Source: Buddleja alternifolia | Taxonomy: Eukaryota; Streptophyta; Magnoliopsida; Lamiales; Scrophulariaceae | Reading direction: 5' to 3' | Length of the DNA: 64,000 nucleotides | Assembly (NCBI GenBank): GCA_019426215.1 | Contig: CM033396.1 | Location: forward strand, 24,257,101 to 24,321,100 | Part shown: in pieces, positions 37,574 to 48,417 of the stretch | How positions within the stretch are numbered: position 1 is the first letter of the stretch | Layout of the letters: every line of letters starts with the position of its first letter | Notes under the pieces: generated by a model | Told to the model about the DNA's origin: nothing | Database searches by the model: none | The model's input: only the letters and a program-made list of their open reading frames with translations | Translations under genes and position numbers: made by a program

Positions 37574-38125
37574 TTTTTTCGTGATTTCGGGATGATTTTT
37601 CGATGTTTTCTGTAGATTTTCGGGGTTTGACTTGAACATAAAAATATAGATTGACTCACAAAGTTTGTAACGGTGAGAGAATTGATTCAGTTTGATATCT
37701 TGATAAAAAAATATAACATGTAAAAGAACACAAGTGTGAGCAAAAAAAAAAAAAGGTTTTTTCGTGATTTCGGGTTGATTTTTCAACATTTTCTATAGAT
37801 TTTCGGGGTTTAACTTGAACATAAAAAAATGTAGATTGACTCACAAAGTTTCTAACGGTGTAAGAATTGATTCATTTCGATATCCTAGTGAAAAAATACG
37901 TGTAAAAAAACACACATTTGAGCAGTTTTTTGCCAAAAAAAAAAAAAGTTTTTTCGTGATTTCGCGTTGATTTTTCGAAGTTTTCTGTAGATTTTTGGGG
38001 TTTGAGTTTAACATAAAAAATGTAGATTGACTCACAAAGTTTCTAACGGTGCGAGAATTAATTCATTTCGATATCTTGGTGAAAAAATACAACATGTATA
38101 AGAACACACATTTGGGTAGTAACTT
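37574..38125. repeat. Three tandem units of about 185 bp beside the left inverted repeat
   Basis: Units begin TTTTTTCGTGATTTCG at 37574, 37757 and 37949. Each contains GATTGACTCACAAAGTTT and ends with a hexanucleotide-rich ACACA stretch and an A-run. The right side of the transposon lacks this array. Confidence 0.85.
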
Positions 38126-38213
38126 CTACCCTAAGAAAACTCGTAACACATAACAAGTCAAAAATAAATTAAATTTATTCATCCTCATCTGACATGTAAT
38201 AGTCTGGCTTATA

Positions 38214-38610
38214 TTAGGGATGAGTCAAAACATTACAAATTTCACGACGTGTGACTCTTTGGCCTCTTGCAAATGCAAGTTCTTCTGCTAGTTGAAGCAT
38301 GTGATATCTAGAACGACGTAAAAGCATCCTGTTGTTTTCAATTCTTATTCTTGAAACAGTCTTCCTACAGATTTTGACATCATTTCTCTGCATCAGTATT
38401 GATCGGCGTCGTGGAATTCGAACGCCAAGTGTTAGAAGATCATTGACCAACTCCTCAGATTCAATAATTCGATGAGCCCATCCTTCCTGAGTCCACAATA
38501 ATACTCAATTGTGTCTTCAAAGCGAAGTACTTCGTATTCATCGTTTCTTTCTCGTAATAACCATGTACCTCTGGAGTTTGGATTCTCTCCCATTTTCAAT
38601 TGAATTTGAG
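38214..38610 (-). pseudogene. Unrecognised Arg-rich ORF in the transposon, minus strand (frameshifted)
   Basis: The likely start is MGENPNSRG on the minus strand, and the frame shifts near 38490. The second part runs to TAA/TAG upstream of 38214. It contains PRRRSILMQRNDVK and RIRIENNRMLLRRS and then a helical stretch with LAEELAFARG. No family was recognised. It shares a pattern (RRR-x-SI, RIR-x-EN-x-RM) with the plus-strand ORF at 38840-39255, so the two are duplicates placed head to head. Size is about 130 residues after joining the frames in the mind only. Function unknown; it may be a captured host fragment or an accessory transposon protein. Confidence 0.5.
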
Positions 38611-38839
38611 AATTATGTATTATGACGACTTTGTGCTGTTGATTTATACATTTTTGACTACTGATCATTCACGTGATCGATTTGATTAGTCTCGTCGATC
38701 ACATGTCTCTGCATTTTCCTGACGATCCATTTGTCATAATTTGTCTGCCCTACTCACGTGATCAATTTGATGATTCATTAGGGTTAAGGCAGCTATATAC
38801 GTAAATAGCATGGTTGTAAATCAAATTAACATTACACAA

Positions 38840-39255
38840 ATGGAGCCGTTTAGAGCTCCGAAACTGCACTACACTCCTGGTGATATTTTTCGTGCTATGG
38901 GGCGTAGTTGGCAGTTGGATGATAATTACTATTACTCATTAAATCCAAATCAAAGATATTCATAAAGTATTTACAAACAATGGAAGATGAATGGAGGTTT
39001 CGTGTCCAAGAACAAGATGGGCTTGTAACCGATTGTCGTGAACGTCATATTCGTTACCTCAGACGGAGAGCTAGCATCATGCTTTGTGTAACAAACCATG
39101 AAAAGACACTAGCCCTCAATAGGATACGTGAAGAGAATTAAAGGATGGCTATGCGTATGACGCATCTTAATTTCCAAGAAATATCTAGAGAGTATGCATT
39201 ATCTGGTTATGTGCAAGAAGCAAGTGCTAGGTGTGAGCTCCGTGTAGGTCCTTAG
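38840..39255 (+). pseudogene. Unrecognised Arg-rich ORF in the transposon, plus strand (broken)
   Basis: An initial frame reads MEPFRAPKLHYTPGDIF and stops near 38965. A second frame from MEDEWRFRVQ (38980) contains RRRASIMLCVTNHEK and LNRIREEN, then an in-frame TAA, then RMAMRMTHLNFQEISREYA, and ends in TAG at 39253-39255. The arrangement of RRR-x-SI, RIREEN and RM matches the minus-strand ORF to the left. The intergenic region between the two carries CACGTGATC twice in opposite context, so it may be a shared promoter. No known domain was recognised. Confidence 0.5.
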
Positions 39256-39604
39256 TATCGATGAGATACTGGGATGTCTGATGAAGAAATTAACTAGATT
39301 GGTGTTAATTTGTTTAATATAGTTAATATGTCTATGTTTTGATTCCTTTTTTTTTTTTTGAGTTGTTCCTTTTTTTTTTAATATAGTTAATATATCTATA
39401 TTTGATTAGTTAATATGTCTTATTTCCGGCCTTTGTTTCATCTACTGAGTAGAGACTTAACACTAAATTCGAAATTATATCTAAAAGTTCAAAATTATGG
39501 CTAAAAGTTTTACCAAAAAAATTGGACTAATACCTAAACATTATATGTATATTCAAGAATTAACACCAAATACTAAATTATAACTAAATATTATACATAC
39601 AAAT

Positions 39605-41380
39605 TGTTAGGATTATGCCCTCAGATGCTATAGAGGATAGAATATGTAGGGCATCTATCTTGTTTTGAACTTAGATCATAATTTATAAAAGACATTACTT
39701 AGTTTTTCACTTAATTCTTATCTACATCTATAAGTTGTGTAAAAACGCTTTGCCCTTGTGTTCAGTGCGATCCTTCTACTTCCTATGGGATAGGAAGATA
39801 GGTACTAGAGAGATCGACCTTGATTACTAAAACTAGTTCGCAAGTTATATGAAGTCTTTAATGGGCAAATAAAGACTTCAAATACTTGTACAATCTTAGC
39901 TCTGACATGGGAGTGCCTGTCTGGTATCATGTGATGATAGGAGATTGAGATTGTAGGCACGTCAGTGGAACTGATATGCTCGAACACGACTCGCATCGGT
40001 TCTATCACATAGGTTTTCACTCTATGACAGTCAATGATAGAACTGATTATGCGTAATAGGTATGTGTGAACCTTTGACCTGAAGTATCAGGCTAAAGATG
40101 CACTTGTGACGTCAAGTCTTTCACTAGAGTAATTAGACCCAATTCACCCGTTGGTGGGGTCGACCTCAAAATGCGAACTTGATGGGCAAGTGGTAGTCTT
40201 AGCAGATATCTAATATGGGATTTGTTCTCTCATAAGTGAATGAGAATGTACCCTATGTGATTATAGATAAATAGGGATCAAAGTCTTTGGCCAAAGCAAA
40301 AGAGATGATTGTGCTAGGCACCAAATCAATCCCAATGATCTCGTATTATTATAATTAATACATATGGTCAAGTCCAGTGAGTTTGACAAAGCCATGACTC
40401 TCACTTGACCGGGGAATGTGAACAAAGGGTTTAAACATATACTGTATTTACGAGTGGAAAGATTGCAGAATGATCCTATCATTCGTTTTCGTTTGGGTTA
40501 CGAAGTGGGCCACATGATTGGCTAGGTGTTACCCACTTCCTTTGGTTTCCTTTCATTGCTAAACGAAACGAACCTAAAGAGTTGCGATAAAGGGTCGACA
40601 AAGAATAATGAAAAAGGAATTTCTATTTTCTTCTAGGAGTTTTAATTTATTGGATATATTAAATAATTAATTATTCATTAAATGAAATAATTAATTATAT
40701 GGATAAGATTAATTATTAATTAATTTCCTAGCGAAATATATTGATGAATTAATTTATCTAATTAATTTGATTATTTGATTAATTAATTTATTTATTGGAT
40801 ATAATAAATTATTAATTGAAATAAGAAACTAATTAAACAAAACAAATCCCGGGCTTCTAGAAGGTGTCCAAAGTGGACGCCTAATAGGCCTAAGTGGGCG
40901 TCCATGTGATGCCCTAAATTAGGGCTCTTTTGGTTTGACTTGTTCAATAAGTCATGAGGTATATAAGGATTCTTTGACTTTGAACAAGCAAGAGAATATC
41001 ATAACTCTCCTAGAGAGAAAGAAGAAAAAGATTCCTCCCCTCTCTAATATCCCTAGCCGTCGCCCCTTTAGAGAAAAAGTGGGAATTTTTCGATTGTTGA
41101 TTCGTGCGTGACAATTTAGAGACGACGTACTTTCGTTGTTTGGATCAAATTCAAGTTTTGAAGGTCAAATCAAAGGATTGAAGATTTGAAAGCTTCAAGG
41201 TTTCGAATTTGGAGAAAGAAGAAAGATTCTCCAACAACCTCGTTTTAACGAGTAAGTTTTATTCGTTAAGTTTATCGTGCAATTTGAATATGCGATCATT
41301 GAATTCAACGTTGGGTTTTAAAATAACTTTTTTTTAAAATCATTCCGCTGCCTTTATGTTATTTATAGCGAAACCCAACA
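39605..41380 (+). mobile_element. Solo LTR (1776 bp) with intact target-site duplication
   Basis: It starts TGTTAGGATTATGCCC and ends AGCGAAACCCAACA. It is flanked on both sides by the same five bases, CAAAT (39600-39604 and 41381-41385). No internal retrotransposon sequence is present, so unequal recombination between two LTRs probably removed it. The LTR has a TATA box (TATATAAG, about 40960-40967) followed by a leader rich in GAGAGAAAGAAG. It interrupts the DNA transposon at 37290-41930. The superfamily cannot be told from the LTR alone. Confidence 0.9.
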
Positions 41381-41930
41381 CAAATTTGAAAGTGTGGGAT
41401 ACAAATAAATTCAAACTAGTCCCTAAAAATTATACCAAAAAAATCAAGCTAATACCTAAACAATTGTCTAAAATTCAATAATGAACACCAAATTCAAAAT
41501 TCTACCCTCAAATTATATCAAACTTTTTAACTCAAAATTTTAACTAAAGTTCTACTACAAAAATTCGAAAATAGTATCCTAAAATACGAAATTTTACCAT
41601 AAAATTCAAAATTCTACCCTAAAATTCAAACATAAACCCTAAAATTCTACTTTCTAAACTAAAATTCGAAATCACGAAAAAAGAAGAGAAAAAGGAAGAA
41701 GAGAGAAATGCAGAGAGAAAAAAAGAAGAGAGCAATGGAGAGAGAAAAAACTTTAAATCTGGGTGCACCACGAAAAATTAAATAAAAAAATCGCAGCAAA
41801 ATAAAAAAAGGAAAAGTGGGTGGTGCGCTAGTGGTAATGGTCCTTGCTAGATCTGGAGTTTTTTTTTTGGTATTATTTATATAAAAAATATTAAAATCTA
41901 TATTGTTTTTTTAAAAAATTCGAATAAATA

Positions 41931-42176
41931 TGTCGATATAATTAATATTATTAGTTTGTTTGTCAGTATTTTATACTATATTTGTATTTGAATAACTACT
42001 ACATTTAAGATGAAAGATTGCATAGCAAAAAAAGAATTTTGCGCCTAAGAAAAAATTCGGTCGGAAAAGAAAAAATTCGTACAAAAAGTTTTTATATAAT
42101 ATTGTTATTTTCAACAATCCTATCTTGCGCCCTGAGATTGAAAATTCTGGCTCTGTCCCTGACTATGACCATTTAG
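41931..42176. other. Intergenic fragment with a possible hAT-derived tail
   Basis: It contains GCGCCCTGAGATTG and TGGCTCTGTCCCTGA, words often met at the 3' end of decayed hAT-type coding sequences in plants. Nothing else was recognised. Confidence 0.35.
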
Positions 42177-43066
42177 AATCCACACTCTCACGTTTGGAAT
42201 ATTGGCGTGAACCTCCCCTCCTTCAATTTTTTCATTAATTAACTAGTCATGGACTAAATGCCCTTCATTATTGAATTGTAGTTAATAATTTGTTGAAGAA
42301 TGAAAAAATCCATTAAATGACATTGTAATAAACACAAAAAAGTAAATCATCGATTTTTTTTTTAGAATATATCTCTAAAAATCTTAAACCATAAATGAAT
42401 CAGAAAACCTTTGGATGCTTTTATTCGTAAATAATAATATTAATAATAAAAATAATAATAATAAAATATTAACTTAAAACTATAGTATAAAGAAATTACA
42501 GATTAATAAAAACTAATATAACGAAAATAATAGCAGAACACTCCCCCCTTCTCTCTCTTTCTCTCTGTCTCTCTCTCTCAAACACACACACACAAACACA
42601 CACACATATATATATATTAATGAATTTGACTTAATTGAAAGAAAATAAAAATTCAAGTACCCTAAATCATCAATCATTAATATGAAATTATACTAAATAA
42701 AATATAAAAAAAGAAGCACTAAACAAATAGATTGGATATTCCCATACAAATAAACTACAGTGCAAGTGTAATTAGTAAAATAGCACAATTCAAATAATTA
42801 ATATTTTTACATGATAACAGGAAATATATTTTTTATTAATATAAGGTTTAAAGATATTAGATTTATTTCTATAAAAAAATATTTTGGATTCTTTATTATT
42901 TGATTTTATTACAAAGCCATTCAATGACTTTTTGACAATTTTTTCATTAACCAATATCTATTTAGTTCAAAAGTAAAGAGTATTATTGTCTTTAACCTGT
43001 AAAGTGAATGAAAAAATTGAAAAAGGGGATGTACATACCAATATATCAAATGTGAGGAGTGTGGAT
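42177..43066. mobile_element. MITE-like element with terminal inverted repeats (about 890 bp)
   Basis: The left end reads ATCCACACTCTCACGTTTGG. The right end, reverse-complemented, reads ATCCACACTCCTCACATTTG. The match continues through TTCAATTTTTTCATT, about 70 bases in all with gaps. The inside is AT-rich, with a CT/CA/TA microsatellite at about 42540-42620, and has no ORF. Target duplications are not clear. Confidence 0.7.
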
Positions 43067-43120
43067 GCCAATTGCATATATTTCAAGGGAGGTCAATGCA
43101 ATTCTCCCATTTATCTAATA

Positions 43121-43632
43121 TATTTTTTTCAAATATTTTAAAATTACAAAAAATATATATACAATCTATTATAATACTATATATATATATGCACATATAT
43201 AAAAAATATATATATACACCCACATATACACAACAAACAACAACATCGATCACCATTACACCATCGTCTTCTTTCCTCAGTCGCCACTGCCGTCGCACCA
43301 CTGTTTTTCTTCCACCCTTTAGTGCCACCATGCCCATGACGCCTCCCCAATTGCAACTCGGTGAGTGAAGAGACGAGCGATTTGCAGAAGGTTTAGGAGG
43401 TGGGCAATTTGCAGAAGGTAGAGAAGCCGACGATGCTATTTGGTAAAGGAGGAGGCAACGTTTGATTTATAGACGGTGGGGGCGTTGACGTCGGATTTGT
43501 AGAGGGTGAGTAACGGTGGCGTTCGATTTTCAGTGGGTGGGGCGGCGGAGTTCGATTTTACGAGAAGAGTTTTGGCTGTGAAGCCTTAAAGTTGGTTGCG
43601 CGGCGATATTGAAGTTAAAGGGGTTTCTGAAT
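43121..43632 (+). repeat. Dispersed repeat family R, copy R1 (right side truncated)
   Basis: It has an AT-rich start, a TA/CA microsatellite, then a GC-rich core with CAACATCGATCACCATTAC, CCCCAATTGCAACTC and GGTGGGGGCGTTGACGTC. It matches 48418-48835 closely in the same orientation and 57735-58500 in inverted orientation. It breaks off at the boundary of the old copia element. It looks like a non-autonomous transposon, with no convincing protein. Confidence 0.75.
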
Positions 43633-43634
43633 TC

Positions 43635-43709
43635 TATGTGGATCATATGTCACAAAGTTCGACGTGTACTCCACATAAATTTAGATAAATTATATCATTA
43701 TGTGGATCA
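43635..43709. repeat. 53-bp insert flanked by an 11-bp direct repeat
   Basis: TATGTGGATCA occurs at 43635-43645 and 43699-43709. The 53 bases between are made of two blocks (ATGTCACAAAGTTCGACGTG and onward, then AAATTTAGATAAATTATATC and onward). Both blocks occur again at 59308-59359, but in the reverse order. Confidence 0.75.
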
Positions 43710-46700
43710 GACCTATATCCAGCACCTGCATATCCAATCAATTCGGACTTGGGTACATTTGAATAAAACAAGCCCATATCGATTGTTCCTCTAAGGTAGC
43801 GAAGTACCTGTTTAACCCCATTCCAATGCCTTCGTGTAGGAGAAGAACTATATCTTGCTAATAGATTAACCGCGAATGCTATATCAGGTCGAGTATGACA
43901 AGCAAGATACATTAGTGCACCGATTGCACTTAGATATGGTACTTCAGGACCACGTAGTTCTTCATCACTTTCTCGACGTCGAAAAGGATCTTTGTGCACA
44001 TCTAGTGACCTTACTACCATCGGGGTGCTTAATGGATGTGATTTATCCATATAGAATCGTTTTAGCACCTTGGATACGTAAGCGTCTTGATATACAAAAA
44101 TTCCATTCTTTAAATATTCAATTTGCAACCCAAGGCAAAATTTTGTTCTTCCAAGATCTTTCATCTCAAATTATTTCTTTAAGCAATTAACAGCTTTTTG
44201 AATCTCTTCAGGAGTTCCAATGAGATTTAAATCGTCAACATAAATTGTAATTATAACAAACTCATTTCCAGATCTTTCATGAAAACACAAGGACAAATTG
44301 GATCATTTGTATATCCTTCCTTCAACAAATATTCACTGAGACGATTGTACCACATTCGTCCAGATTGTTTCAGTCCATACAAGGACTTATTTAATTTAAT
44401 TGAATAATGTTCTCGAGAACTTGAATTATATGCTTCAGGCATATTAAATCCTTCAGGGATTTTCATATATATATATATATATATATTATTATCAAGCGAG
44501 CCATACAAATAGGCTGTAACAGCATCCATTAGACGCAAATCAAGTTTTTCATGCACTGCCAGACTTATTATATAAAGAAAAGTAGTTGCATCCACCACAG
44601 GAGAATAAGTCTCCTCATAATCTATGTCAGGTCGTTGCGAAAACCCTTGGGCAACAAGACGTGCCTTATATCTTACAATTGCACCTTTCTCATTTCGTTT
44701 TCACACAAATACCCATTTGTATCCTATTGGCTTTACAACTTCAGGTGTACGGACTACAGGTCCAAAAACTTTTCGTTTTGCAAACGAGTTTAACTCTGCC
44801 CCAATTACATCTTTCCATTTTGGCCAATCATTTCTTTGTCGGCATTCATTAACAGACTTTGGCTCTTGATCCTCATTATCATTCATCATATTTAGCACTA
44901 CATTAGATGCAAATTTATCGTCAACGTTGACTTCATTTCAATTCCATTGGATCCCGTTCATAACATAATCGACTGAGATCTCATTATTTTCACAATTTTC
45001 AGGTACCTGAGGTTCTTCTGGAACTGAAATATTAGTTATGACTGGGGACTTTTCTGGAGTTATTTTATCCTCGATTAGACCATCTTGCTTCTTCGCTCCT
45101 TTTCTTTTTCGAGGATGACTATCTTTGGAACCGATAGGTCTACCACGCTTCAGGCATGCAGTAGACTCATTACTTTGACCTTCAGGGACAACAATTCTTA
45201 CTAGAGCATTAACAGCTGGTACATGTGACTTGGTCACTTTCTTTAGGTCAGTAAATGCATCTGGCAGTTGGTTAGCTAATCCTTGCAAGTGAATTATCTT
45301 TTGAACTTCCAGTTCACTTTGTTTTGTTCGAGAATCAAGATGAGATAAAGATAATTCATTCCAACTAATTTTCGTTTCCAACTGCTTATTTTCTCCCCCT
45401 AATGTTGGGAAATCTGATTCATCAAAATGACAATCATAAAATCGAGCCGTAAATAAATCTCCAATCAATAGCTCTAGATACTTTATTATCTATGGAGACT
45501 CCAATCTAACATATATTCCCAACTTCCTTTGAGGACCCATCTTAGTGCGTTGTGGTGGAGCAATTGGAACATATACCGCACATCCAAAAAATTTTAGATG
45601 CGAAATATTTGGTTCCTGACCAAAAACCAAGTGTAATGGGGAGAACTTATGATAACTTGTTGGCCTTATGCGAATAAGTGCTGCTACATGCAAAATAGAT
45701 GGGAAATATTTGGTTCCTGACCAAAAACCAAGTGTAATGGGGAGAACCTAGGATAACTTGTTGGCCTTATGCGAATAAGTGCTGCTACATGCAAAATAGA
45801 TGGGAAATTCAAGAAATAGGAAGTTTTGATCTCATAAGTAAAGGTCTTGCAATTAACTGCAGACGCTTAATAAACGATTCTGCTAGACCGTTTTGTGTAT
45901 GAACATGAGCTACAGGATGTTCAACATCAATTCCAATAGACATACAATAGTCATTAAACGTTTTGGAAGTAAATTCACCCGCATTATCAAGGCGTATTTT
46001 CTTAATTGGATAATCAGGAAAATGTGCTCGGAGTCTAATCAATTGAGCAAGCAATCTCGCAAACGCCAAGTTGCGAGTTGATAACAAAGATATATGTGAC
46101 CATCTTGTTGATGCATCAATTAAAATCATAAAATATCTAAATGGTCCATACGATGGGTGTATTGGTTCACAAATATCGCCTTGAATACATTCCAAAAACA
46201 TAAGAGATTCACTTCCTACTTTTGTTGTTGATGGTCGAATAATCAACTTTCCTTGTGAACACGCAGCACATGAGAATTCATTCGATTGAAGAATCTGCTG
46301 GCTCTTCAATGGATGACCACATGAGTTCTCAATTATCTTTCGCATCATAATTGATCTGGAATGACCCAACCAGTCATGCCAAACAATAAACTTATTTTGA
46401 TTTGCAAATTTTTGGTTTACGATAACATGTGTTTCAATAGTAGATATATGCGTATAGTACAAACCTGAGGAAAATGCAGGCAACTTTTCCAATACACATT
46501 TGTTACTAGATATTGTATTAGTGATGTAAAGATACTCAATATTTCGATCACTTGTTGTCTCAATATGATATCCATTTCGGCGGATATCTTTGAAGCTTTG
46601 TAAATTTCTTTAAGACTTGGTAGAATATAATGCTTCATCAATATAAAATTGTGTTCCTCCGCGTAACAATATATTAGCTCTGCCGGAGCCTTCAATTAAC

Positions 46701-46852
46701 TTTACGCTACCCGATATAGTACTAACATTGGCTTCTTGCATTACTAAATAAGAGCAGTATTTTTTATTCTTGAGGATGGTGTGAGTTGTGACACTATCAA
46801 CGAGACACATATCTTCATTATTGATGTTGCTGCTGATCGAGTAAATACTCAT
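43710..46852 (-). pseudogene. pol: Degenerate copia Pol (protease to RNase H)
   Basis: Pieces in order on the minus strand follow. A protease-like segment (VDSVTTHTILKN) lies at 46610-46852. GAG-pre-integrase and integrase are at 45809-46492 (WHDWLGH, GDICEPI, RLDNAGEF, NGLAESF). An integrase C-terminal piece is at 45490-45693 and a linker at 44938-45468. RT start is at 44701-44898 and RT middle at 44251-44598 (MDAVTAYLYGSLD, KSLYGLKQSGRMWYNRL). The RT end with the start of RNase H is at 43710-44164 (GLQIEY, LRYLRGT, SDPH). An AT microsatellite interrupts the RT near 44465-44487, and a 101-bp tandem duplication disturbs the integrase end. The connecting frames are broken. Confidence 0.85.
45602..45809. 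repeat. 101-bp tandem duplication in the old pol
   Basis: The unit starting GAAATATTTGGTTCCTGACC at 45602 repeats at 45703 with only two or so changes. It lies in the integrase C-terminal region and breaks the reading frame. Confidence 0.9.
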
Positions 46853-46989
46853 TCTTTATTGAAACATAAAAAGAAATAAATCAATACCAAACAATATTAT
46901 TTAACATGAGAAACGACAATCTTATGAATAATTCATATATTGAAAGAAAACAACATGCTTAAATATTTATTTATCAATTACTAGAATTA

Positions 46990-47330
46990 AAACTTAACAA
47001 ACTTAGTTTTGAACACTCCCATCTCCAATCAAGTGATTAATTTTTTTCATCAGGATCAGCAAAGAAATTAGCAACATCTAAATGAGTGTCATCAAAATGA
47101 CCATGATCAGAATCGCCTTCTTCAAAAGCAAAATTTGTTTCTATCTTCTTTCCTTTACCTTTAAACGATTCTTGGTAAAGGTCAACAAGATGCTTTGGTG
47201 TACGACAGGTACGAGACCAATGACCATGACCACCACAACGATAGCATAAATTTTCCACAGTTTTACTATTTTGGCCACCTTCATTTTTCTCTTAATATTT
47301 TTCCACTCCTGGTGAAATGATGTGTTCTTG
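46990..47330 (-). pseudogene. gag: Degenerate copia Gag C-terminus with CCHC zinc knuckle
   Basis: The clearest part is 47037-47258 on the minus strand, with the knuckle CYRCGGHGHWSRTC, a basic linker and an acidic tail. The rest of gag upstream is not recognisable. The same region, more decayed, is found at about 29520-29750 and, error-rich, at 14600-14779. Confidence 0.8.
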
Positions 47331-47978
47331 GGATAACCATCACGATAACCATGACTCTATTCACGTCCACATCCACAATTTCTTTAAGTATGAAAATAGT
47401 TATGTGCTGCTACATTCACTTCAAGGAATGTAGTAGAACTAGTTGGACAGGACTCATGATTAAAATAATTATATATTGCTCAACACATTCACTTCAGGGA
47501 ATGGAGTATAGCTATTTGTACCAAGATGAATTTCAACGTCTAACACCATAGAGAAATAATTCTTCCCCGTAATGTCAAGAGCCACAAAATCAAGTTTTGT
47601 AAGATTTATCATTATAATACTAGGATCAAAGTATAAGAAAATTTCAATAACAAAACATCAATTATATAAAACATTATATGAACCAGGCGGATATTTGACA
47701 TTTTGAAGTGCAAAACATACTTCAAAGTATTGCATAATATGTGGCTAATATTTTCTCTAGAATAGACCACTGTAATGTCTACTTAGAAATGGGACAAAGT
47801 ATTGGATGTATACTTAATATAATCAATCCGTGAGTTGATGCAAACCAAAAGAAATCATATTTTTATTTTCTAAACATTAAATACACATGTCTTTATATGT
47901 AGTAATTAAAAACATAATATATATTTACCTCACCTCGGTTTGGCAATTAATCCTCTAGAAATCCCGCCTACTAGCAAT

Positions 47979-48080
47979 AACAATCCTTAGGATTAAAATG
48001 CAAACACCTTGAATTAAAAGTGAACTTATAACAATCCTTAGTATTAAAATGCAAACACCTTGAATTAAAAGTGAACTTGT
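47979..48080. repeat. 51-bp tandem duplication in the leader of the old copia element
   Basis: The unit AACAATCCTTAGGATTAAAA and onward at 47979 recurs at 48030 with minor change. Confidence 0.85.
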
Positions 48081-48165
48081 GGACTTGTACGTTGGATGAT
48101 TTAACAGCCCTTTATGCCCCTTATACAAGCGATTTGACAACTTGAGACGGATCGTGCTGATAACG

Positions 48166-48417
48166 TATTATGAAATAACCCAAATATTATAAAGTAGAGA
48201 GATTAGAGAGCTAAGTAGAGAATTCTTTATTGATTTTGTTGTTTCTCTACAATACAATGGAATAGCCTATTTATAGGCACAAAACAAGAACCTCAAAGGT
48301 TGATTACATAATGAGAGTAAATTACATTGACTCATATTAATGATGAAAAGTGGAAGGACATGGAGATGAAGAGGTTTTGGAGTTATATGGACATCCACAA
48401 AATAATTATTCATAACA
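48166..48417 (-). repeat. 5' LTR of the old antisense copia element (252 bp)
   Basis: Plus-strand ends are TATTATGAAATAACC and ATTCATAACA, matching the ends of the LTR at 30615-30919. A TATA-like CCTATTTATAGGC lies inside. The primer-site region adjoins its inner side. Confidence 0.8.

Larger units (their letters stand above)
37290..41930. mobile_element. DNA transposon with long terminal inverted repeats, carrying a nested solo LTR
   Basis: The left arm (about 37290-37580) and right arm (about 41680-41930) are inverted copies. They share TATTTTTTATATAAATAAT, ACTCCAGATCTAGCA, a CACCCA...TTTAAA stretch and a long CT/GA-rich tract ending at the word CGTGATTTCG. Without the nested solo LTR the element is about 2.8 kb. 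It holds two related, unrecognised ORFs in divergent orientation (38214-38668 minus and 38840-39255 plus) and a tandem repeat beside the left arm. I found no transposase, so it is probably non-autonomous. Mutator-like is the best guess from the long inverted repeats, but this is inference and a target duplication was not established. Confidence 0.72.
43633..48417 (-). mobile_element. Old antisense copia element lacking its 3' end
   Basis: Read on the minus strand from 48417, it has a 5' LTR, a primer-site region (ATCGTGCTGATAACG on the plus strand at 48151-48165), a leader, a CCHC gag, protease, integrase, RT and part of RNase H. No 3' LTR follows; the RNase H region breaks off near 43700. 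The frames carry many stops and shifts, so the element is dead. It is a different, older copia lineage from the young element, with short LTRs of about 250 bp. Confidence 0.85.

Noticed and set aside
37370..37789. 139-codon minus-strand frame rich in Lys and Glu
   Set aside because: It is created by the CT-rich tract and tandem repeat beside the transposon arm; low complexity and not shared with the other arm.
42540..42620. CT/CA/TA run as a possible core promoter for a gene to the right
   Set aside because: It lies inside a MITE-like element and no host ORF follows; it is a compound microsatellite.
30920..43100. Search for tRNA, rRNA, CRISPR-like arrays or other RNA genes
   Set aside because: No cloverleaf with A and B boxes, rRNA segment or regularly spaced repeat array was seen; the only arrays are the transposon-associated tandem repeats already listed.
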